Source: CAZHAX01 sp964530325
GTDB taxonomy: Bacteria > Chloroflexota > Anaerolineae > B4-G1
Assembly: GCA_964530325.1 (NCBI GenBank)
Contig: CAZHAX010000003.1
Span: forward strand, 90,773-154,772
Length of the DNA stretch: 64,000 nt
Direction: 5' to 3'
Shown in pieces: positions 58,867 to 64,000 of the stretch (the first letter of the stretch is position 1; the number at the start of each line of letters is the position of its first letter). The translations under genes and the position numbers were made by a program. The notes beneath the pieces are model-generated. The model ran no database searches, was not told the DNA's origin, and worked only from the letters and a program-made list of their open reading frames with translations.

Positions 58867-61044
58867 TCAGCGTGGAGGCTCAAGCTGTATTGTATCGACG
58901 ACCGCGTTGGTGGCAAGGTCGATGACCGACACGTCCTCGCTGTGGCGGTTGGTGACGTAGGCGAAGCTGTCGTCCGGCGCAAGTGCGATGGCCCCAGGGC
59001 GGAATCCGACCCTGATGATGCTGATGAACTCCCAGGTTCTCGTGTCCATCACCACGACATAGCCAGCATCCCAACAGACGATGTAGGCTCTCGAACCATC
59101 GGAGAGGAACCCGATCGAGCTGATGGCAACGTGGATGCCGGGAAGGGCCGGCTCAACCTCGATCGTTCTGACGATTGTGTTGCTGTCAACCTCGACGACG
59201 TTGATGTACTGCCAGCCAGCCGTCCAGTACACGTAGGCTCCGTCCGGACTGATGGCCAGGCCACAGGTCATCGCGCCGATCGGCCCGATCTCCTCAGGTG
59301 TGTCAATCGGCGAAGCGATGGTCGCTACGATCTGGTCCGTGGCCGTGTCGATGATGACGAGTCCACCCACGTCGTGGGGGTTGAGAACGCGATTGACGTA
59401 TATGCTGCGGCCGTCAGGGGTGACAACCATCGTGACCGGGAACTGGCCGACGTCGATCTCCTTTTCGACGGTATTGGAGGACAGGTCAATGACGGAGATC
59501 CCCCCACTGGTGGCCTTCTCTCCGTGAGAAACGTAGAGCTTGTTCTGGTCCGGCGCGAGAACGACGTCGTGAACGGTGCTGCCTGCCCCGAGGAAGATGC
59601 TCGCCACGACCTCATCCGTGCCAGCGTCTATGACCAGCACCGGGTCTGAGGCAACATAGATTGTGGATCCGTCCGGCGCGAGCTGCATCCGTCGTGGATC
59701 AGGCTGGATCGGAATCGCGCGTGTGGCTGTGTTATCTCCCGTGTCGATCACCACGATCCCTGCACTCGCTCCCTCCACCAGCTCGGCCGAGGTCGTCACA
59801 TACGCCACACGTCCATCCGGGGGAATAGCGACGTCTGCGGGCGCTGCTCCACCCAGCGGGTTGAGTTCAATGGCTCCAGTGACACGACGTTCCAGCAGAT
59901 CGAGGAGGATGACTACGTCTCCATCCCAGCCGGCAAGATAGGCGCTTCTGCCGTCGGGGAGGAATCCGATCCCGCGGAGATCGTACCTCTTGAAGCGGAA
60001 GTCCGGCTCGGCATAGATGCCATCCCAGTCAAACCTGCCGATGTTGGTTCGACTCGCCAGATCGAGCACATAGACCGCCTCGGCGTCAGCCGTCGATACG
60101 TACGCCAAGCGGCCATCGGGCGATAGTTGCATCCGATGTGGGCCGCCGTCTACTTCGATCTCCCCCACCAGGGATCGGCCTGTCACAGAGATGACGAACA
60201 CCCTGTTGATGCCGGTTTCTGGGTGTTCATACCCTCCTTCGTTGAAGCCAGACGTCAGGTATATCTCTGCTCCGTCTGGAGAAACCGCCATGGATGCCTG
60301 AGTCTGCAGTTGCTGCTCCAAGCCTAGATCAATGCGATCTACGACCGTGCGAGTCGAGGTGTCCACGACGTAGACCGTGCCACCGTGTGGCTGGCCGACG
60401 ACATACGCCCTGCTGCCGTCGGGGGAAAACGCGCCGAGGTAGACAGTTGAGTCAAAGGCGATGATGTCCACGACAGTATCTGTTGCGACGTCGATCACAG
60501 GCACCTGGTTTGACTCAACGGCAGCGTATACGAATCTGCCATCTGGAGAGATTGCCAGGCGGTTGGACTTGCCTGTCGGCCACCATTCTCGCACGTCTAT
60601 CGAACTCGATACCTGATCCGTGGAGGTGTCCACGACGCCGATCATGCCGGTGAAGTCGTCTGCAAGGTACAGCTTCTTCCCATCGGGCGTGATCACGGCG
60701 TCGATGGCATACAAGCCGGAGGGTCCTGCTTCTGACAGGTCTACCTCATCAACGACCTCGTGGCTGGCGGTGTCTATCACCAGTACGTTGTCCGAGCCAT
60801 AGCAGGGAACGTACACCCGAGCACCGTCAGGTGCGATCTCTACGTCAGACGGAAACAGCCCACGGTACGGACTTGGTGCGATGGCCTGCAGGGTTGGCGT
60901 ACCAGGGATACCAGGCTCCGCGGGGAGTGTCGCGCTGGGCGTGACAGAGCTATCCCTATCGATCGCGGGGATCAACCCGCATCCAAGCAGAGCCGCCAGA
61001 GCGGGCACGGCTGCCAGCCAAGACACCCATCGGTGAGGCTTCAT
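58867..61044 (-). CDS. YVTN-type beta-propeller lipoprotein
   Basis: 725 residues from ATG 61044 (GGAAGGGAC upstream). Lipobox ALLGCG, a Thr/Pro linker, then about fourteen 40-50-residue repeats of the YVTN/cytochrome-D1 type: (I/L)(A/S)PDG-x-x-(V/I)YV at one edge and V(I/V)D(T/V)-x-T-x-x-V(V/I) at the other. Their number suggests two seven-bladed propellers. Such proteins act as surface-layer or binding proteins; enzymatic residues are not evident. Part of the minus-strand surface-protein directon. Confidence 0.88.
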   Translation of the reverse strand: MKPHRWVSWLAAVPALAALLGCGLIPAIDRDSSVTPSATLPAEPGIPGTPTLQAIAPSPYRGLFPSDVEIAPDGARVYVPCYGSDNVLVIDTASHEVVDEVDLSEAGPSGLYAIDAVITPDGKKLYLADDFTGMIGVVDTSTDQVSSSIDVREWWPTGKSNRLAISPDGRFVYAAVESNQVPVIDVATDTVVDIIAFDSTVYLGAFSPDGSRAYVVGQPHGGTVYVVDTSTRTVVDRIDLGLEQQLQTQASMAVSPDGAEIYLTSGFNEGGYEHPETGINRVFVISVTGRSLVGEIEVDGGPHRMQLSPDGRLAYVSTADAEAVYVLDLASRTNIGRFDWDGIYAEPDFRFKRYDLRGIGFLPDGRSAYLAGWDGDVVILLDLLERRVTGAIELNPLGGAAPADVAIPPDGRVAYVTTSAELVEGASAGIVVIDTGDNTATRAIPIQPDPRRMQLAPDGSTIYVASDPVLVIDAGTDEVVASIFLGAGSTVHDVVLAPDQNKLYVSHGEKATSGGISVIDLSSNTVEKEIDVGQFPVTMVVTPDGRSIYVNRVLNPHDVGGLVIIDTATDQIVATIASPIDTPEEIGPIGAMTCGLAISPDGAYVYWTAGWQYINVVEVDSNTIVRTIEVEPALPGIHVAISSIGFLSDGSRAYIVCWDAGYVVVMDTRTWEFISIIRVGFRPGAIALAPDDSFAYVTNRHSEDVSVIDLATNAVVDTIQLEPPR

Positions 61045-61156
61045 GTCCCTTCCTCTTCGATCCCGCGCGGTCCATACCTGCGCGCTGCCGTCGCTTCGAC
61101 TTGCTTCACCGGCCACTCGATTTCACTACGAGCAGATCGGACGAGGCGCAACAGGG

Positions 61157-62656
61157 TCAGCGCGGGGTTGCATCGACGGTAGGTGCTTCGCTCAGGACCC
61201 CCTGGCGCACCACGAGCCTGCCGCCACCGATGCCGAAGCTCATCCACTGGCCGTTCGGGACGCGCCAGGTTGCCTGGTACTTCCCTACGGGAATGTCGCC
61301 AAACACGTAGCGCCCCTCCGAGTCGGTACTGGCCTCGTAGAAGAAAGGATGGTCAGCACAGGGGTGCGCCCCGGAGAAGATCGTGCTCGGCCTGTCGCTG
61401 CACAGGACAATCGAGGCACCCTCTGCCGGCTCTGTGCCGACCATGACCAGACCGGTCAATGAACCCACCTTGACAGGCGAGGGCTGTGGAAGCGTCGGCC
61501 CATCCCCAGCTACGGCTATGGCGTCGACGCAGGGGCCTGCCATTCCTGAAGTGCTCATGGTATAGCTGGTCCAGTTCGCGCCGTCAAAGACGCTCAACCC
61601 CCAGGTAGTGCCGATCCAGACCCGTCCCTGGGCGTCAAAGGCCACAGCGCGTACCCGGTCGCTGATCAGGCCGCTGTTGCCGCGGCTGTAGGTGGTCCAA
61701 CCCTGGCCATCAAAGACGACAACCCCGTCGTCCCAGGTGGCTGCCCAGATCGATCCATCAGGCGCAATAGCCACGTCCTGGATCTGCGACGCCCCGCCGG
61801 GCTCGAGGTCGGCCCAGTTCTGCCCATCATAGACCAGCAGGCCGTCGCTATGGCCCACCCAAATGCGGCCGTCTGGCCCCGCTGCAATGGCCTCGACGTA
61901 GTACCGCTCCGGGAGTCCCGCACCCTCCTCCCAGGCTGTCCAAGACTCGCCATCGAACATGGCCACGCTGGAGGCGGTCGCCACCCAGGCGCGGCCCTGT
62001 GGATCGAGAGCGACGTCTTTGGCCCGGTCAACGAAGTCACTGGTGCCGAAGTTGCTGGAATCGTGGTCTGTCCACGTCATGCCGTCGTAAACACTTGCAC
62101 CGCCGTAGCGGACCGTCCACACGAGGCCAGATGCACCGGCAACCGCGATCGCCTCGGCGCCGCGCGAGAAGCCTGTGCCTATGTCACGCCAGTTCTGGCC
62201 GTCGGTGATGCGTATGCCGAGCGAGTCCACCACCCAGGCGTCCCCCGAGGGGTCGATCGCGATATCGAAGACCTGGTCCGTGCGAAGCGCGCCACCTTCC
62301 TCGCGGTAGTTCCACCAGCTCCCCTCGCTGTCCAGCAGTGTCACGCCGCAATCGAAGCCGCCCAGCCAGACCCTATCCGGTCCGTCAGACGGCCGCGCAG
62401 CGGGCGAACGGGTTGGGTCGACGGCCCCCTGAGTGGGTGGTACGGTGGCAGGACCTGTCTCGCCGTCCGAACCCAGCGTTGCTGTCGGCGCTTGTAGGGT
62501 AGTTGCGCACAGCGTGGCAATAGTGGTCGCTGCCACGATGTCAGCTTGGGCAGTCTGCGTTTCCGAAACGCCACTAGCCGTGATGACTCTACAGGCGCAG
62601 AGAGCTAGCATCGCGAGGGCGATCAGACCGTACTGCACGTGCCTCCTGGCGCTCAT
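61157..62656 (-). CDS. Sensor-type beta-propeller lipoprotein with C-terminal carboxypeptidase-like domain
   Basis: 499 residues from ATG 62656 (GAGGGAA upstream). Lipobox ALCAC, a long linker, then blades of the two-component-regulator propeller type (VWLGGFDCGVTLLDSEGSWW, IWVGHSDGLLVYDGQNWADL, VWIGTTWGLSVFDGANW). A C-terminal beta-sandwich (LTGLVMVGTEPAEGASIVLC, TDSEGRYVFGDIPVGKYQAT) looks like the carboxypeptidase regulatory-like fold. It resembles the propeller lipoprotein at 1-1661 in layout and lies 122 bases upstream of nothing but the YVTN gene on its 3' side. A membrane wHTH regulator gene is directly upstream. Confidence 0.87.
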   Translation of the reverse strand: MSARRHVQYGLIALAMLALCACRVITASGVSETQTAQADIVAATTIATLCATTLQAPTATLGSDGETGPATVPPTQGAVDPTRSPAARPSDGPDRVWLGGFDCGVTLLDSEGSWWNYREEGGALRTDQVFDIAIDPSGDAWVVDSLGIRITDGQNWRDIGTGFSRGAEAIAVAGASGLVWTVRYGGASVYDGMTWTDHDSSNFGTSDFVDRAKDVALDPQGRAWVATASSVAMFDGESWTAWEEGAGLPERYYVEAIAAGPDGRIWVGHSDGLLVYDGQNWADLEPGGASQIQDVAIAPDGSIWAATWDDGVVVFDGQGWTTYSRGNSGLISDRVRAVAFDAQGRVWIGTTWGLSVFDGANWTSYTMSTSGMAGPCVDAIAVAGDGPTLPQPSPVKVGSLTGLVMVGTEPAEGASIVLCSDRPSTIFSGAHPCADHPFFYEASTDSEGRYVFGDIPVGKYQATWRVPNGQWMSFGIGGGRLVVRQGVLSEAPTVDATPR

Positions 62657-62777
62657 TGTTCCCTCATCCGCCGTCGTGCCTCTAGGCCTATCGTACGATC
62701 ATCTGTAGTGACTGTCAATGACAAAGCACCGACAAACCAACGACAAGAGGCTGAATCTGCATCACATGCCGGGATTC

Positions 62778-63368
62778 CTAGCACTCCCATTGCACAAGCT
62801 CGTAGCCGCGGCCTGGATGGTTCTTGATGTAGTCGTGTACGTTGACCTTGTCCCGCAGCCGCCGCACTAGGGCGGCGAGGCTGTCCCTGCCGGGAGGGAG
62901 ATCAGAATGGGACTCCTCCGGCCAGACTTCCTCGATGATGTACTCGTAGTCGCAGACCTCCCCTTCCCTGGCTATCAGGCACTGCAGCAGCCTGAACTCC
63001 TGAGGCGTCAAGGGTGTTTCTTCGTCTCCTCGCAGGGCCTTCCCTCCCTCGATGCGGAGGTTGAAGTCAGCCGGGGGCCCGGCTCTCGTGGCTCTTAGCT
63101 CTCCTTCGAGCCTGGCGTTTGTCAGCTGGACCCTGTAACTGCGCAGGAGAATCACCGCGAGGACAGCGCAGAATGAAAGCAGTAGCGCCAGGCCTTCGGG
63201 AACAGCTATCTCGATTCCGAGCACGTCGCTGCCCCACAGGCCGATCCAGTACGTGACCAGTGCCAGCGTCAAGGCAGAGGATACCGCGAACGCCGAGACT
63301 GAGGCGAATAGAGCTCCCTGGACTCCTCGTGCCCTCCGGGTGGTCTGCTGCTCTATCTCTTCTGTCAT
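62778..63368 (-). CDS. Membrane-anchored winged-helix (OmpR-type) one-component regulator
   Basis: 196 residues from ATG 63368 (GGGAG, six-base spacer). Two N-terminal membrane helices (about residues 18-45 and 55-80) are followed by a coiled linker and a C-terminal OmpR-type wHTH: LTPQEFRLLQCLIAREGEVC, SLAALVRRLRDKV and HPGRGYELVQW. No receiver domain. ToxR/CadC proteins have the wHTH at the N-terminus, so the order here is reversed. Both termini would be cytoplasmic, placing the DNA-binding domain at the membrane. It is 122 bases upstream of a propeller lipoprotein on the same strand. Confidence 0.85.
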   Translation of the reverse strand: MTEEIEQQTTRRARGVQGALFASVSAFAVSSALTLALVTYWIGLWGSDVLGIEIAVPEGLALLLSFCAVLAVILLRSYRVQLTNARLEGELRATRAGPPADFNLRIEGGKALRGDEETPLTPQEFRLLQCLIAREGEVCDYEYIIEEVWPEESHSDLPPGRDSLAALVRRLRDKVNVHDYIKNHPGRGYELVQWEC

Positions 63369-64000
63369 CGCATGCTCCCTGGCCTCTCCACCCATTGTGG
63401 CGCGGCGGACCACAGCTCGATTCCCTGCGCCGCATCACAGGTGCGGGGGCTCAGCGTGAGTATAGGCGCATCGCGCAGCAAGGTCAACACCTGCCTGCCA
63501 ACGGGAAAGGAGCCGGCGGGGTCGAGCGGGGCCGGAGGGTGCGAACGCATCCACTGGCTTGCCAGGCGCCGCGGGGAACCTGGCTAGCTCGGAGCCGGCC
63601 TCGCCCGGCCGGAGTCCCCCCGCCTGTGGCCAGCTGCCCCGCTCCGTCCGCATAACACCACCGTGTCTCCTGCCCGTCGGCGCAGGTTCGCGTGGCGATG
63701 CTGACAGACTGCGATCCCTGTGGGACCATGCTCGCACCTCGTCAACCGTCCTGGGCAAGGCCCAGACGGCGGCCAAGCCCGCCCTGGAGTGCGGAGGAGG
63801 CCGTCGACAAGTCTGGTGAGAGGACTAGCGATCAGAGGCAATTGCCGTAGACAGGCCTTGACAGGGGTACGCGAAGAACCCGGGGGGATAGCATTATGCC
63901 GAGTGCCCCCAGGGGAATGCCATATAAAGACCTGTTACGAACTCGTGTGGCAGCGCGGTAGAGGCCGGACAGAATACTTGTGTCTTGTCAAGTGGTGTAA
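63369..64000. other. Right-end stretch without a supportable complete gene
   Basis: 632 bases. Reading frames on both strands are Arg/Pro/Ser-rich and lack ribosome sites. A plus-strand frame from GTG 63903 stays open to the edge (VPPGECHIKTCYELVWQRGR) and might be the start of a small Cys-containing gene, but it is too short to call. Confidence 0.5.

Noticed and set aside
63260..63841. Overlapping short frames on both strands at the right end
   Set aside because: All are Arg/Pro/Ala-rich with no ribosome site or motif.
1..64000. tRNA or rRNA genes, CRISPR arrays, transposases, integrases
   Set aside because: No T-loop-like GTTCGAATC with matching stems, no regularly spaced repeats, and no transposase or integrase motif were found on reading both strands.

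Overview
The window looks like one stretch of a high-GC Chloroflexota (Anaerolineae-like) chromosome. That inference rests on a single-gene Flp-type pilin, many secreted lipoproteins with Thr/Pro-rich linkers after the lipobox, an NBR1-type Ig domain, CarD, ECF-sigma/FecR genes, and frequent strong Shine-Dalgarno sites with GTG or TTG starts. No rRNA, tRNA, CRISPR array or insertion sequence was seen. The first gene runs off the left edge.

Layout. 0-3.5 kb: a lipoprotein beta-propeller, a small histidine kinase and an OmpR-type regulator. 3.6-9.6 kb: two GNAT enzymes, a CinA/PncC amidase, a PAS-GAF-PAS protein, a glycosyltransferase and PlsY. 9.8-11.9 kb: Flp pilin, an HTH regulator with a near-perfect promoter and operator, two membrane proteins, and a candidate small RNA ending in a strong terminator. 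12-18.4 kb: secreted proteins, an ECF sigma factor, a small unknown protein, a FecR-domain protein and an esterase. 18.7-24.3 kb: two methyltransferases, PadR, rpsU, CarD, an isolated rpsC and ChaB. 24.4-27.1 kb: a long structured leader and a secreted GH5 beta-mannanase. 27.3-37.2 kb: lipoproteins, two ABC exporter half-molecules (one lacking a membrane helix), a thioredoxin-like protein and a three-gene ABC-2 exporter. 37.3-40.3 kb: poorly conserved secreted proteins and non-coding DNA.

From 53.3 down to 40.3 kb all genes lie on the minus strand and form a catabolic directon: LarA-like protein, FeS oxidoreductase, FAD-linked oxidase, two class III CoA-transferases, thiolase, 3-hydroxyacyl-CoA dehydrogenase, enoyl-CoA hydratase and an ADP-forming acyl-CoA synthetase. 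The set fits lactate or 2-hydroxyacid oxidation plus activation and thiolytic breakdown of an organic acid as CoA thioester. Two genes here are broken by single in-frame stops: the thiolase by TGA just before its catalytic Cys, and what looks like one dehydrogenase-hydratase fusion by TAA.

53.5-63.4 kb is a minus-strand run of surface proteins (zinc-ribbon/TPR/Ig protein, Cys-rich lipoprotein, HEAT-repeat lipoprotein, YVTN propeller, second sensor-type propeller lipoprotein) ending with a membrane-anchored winged-helix regulator. A lipoprotein propeller beside a wHTH regulator therefore occurs at both ends of the window. This suggests surface sensing in which the propeller is a separate protein from the regulator.
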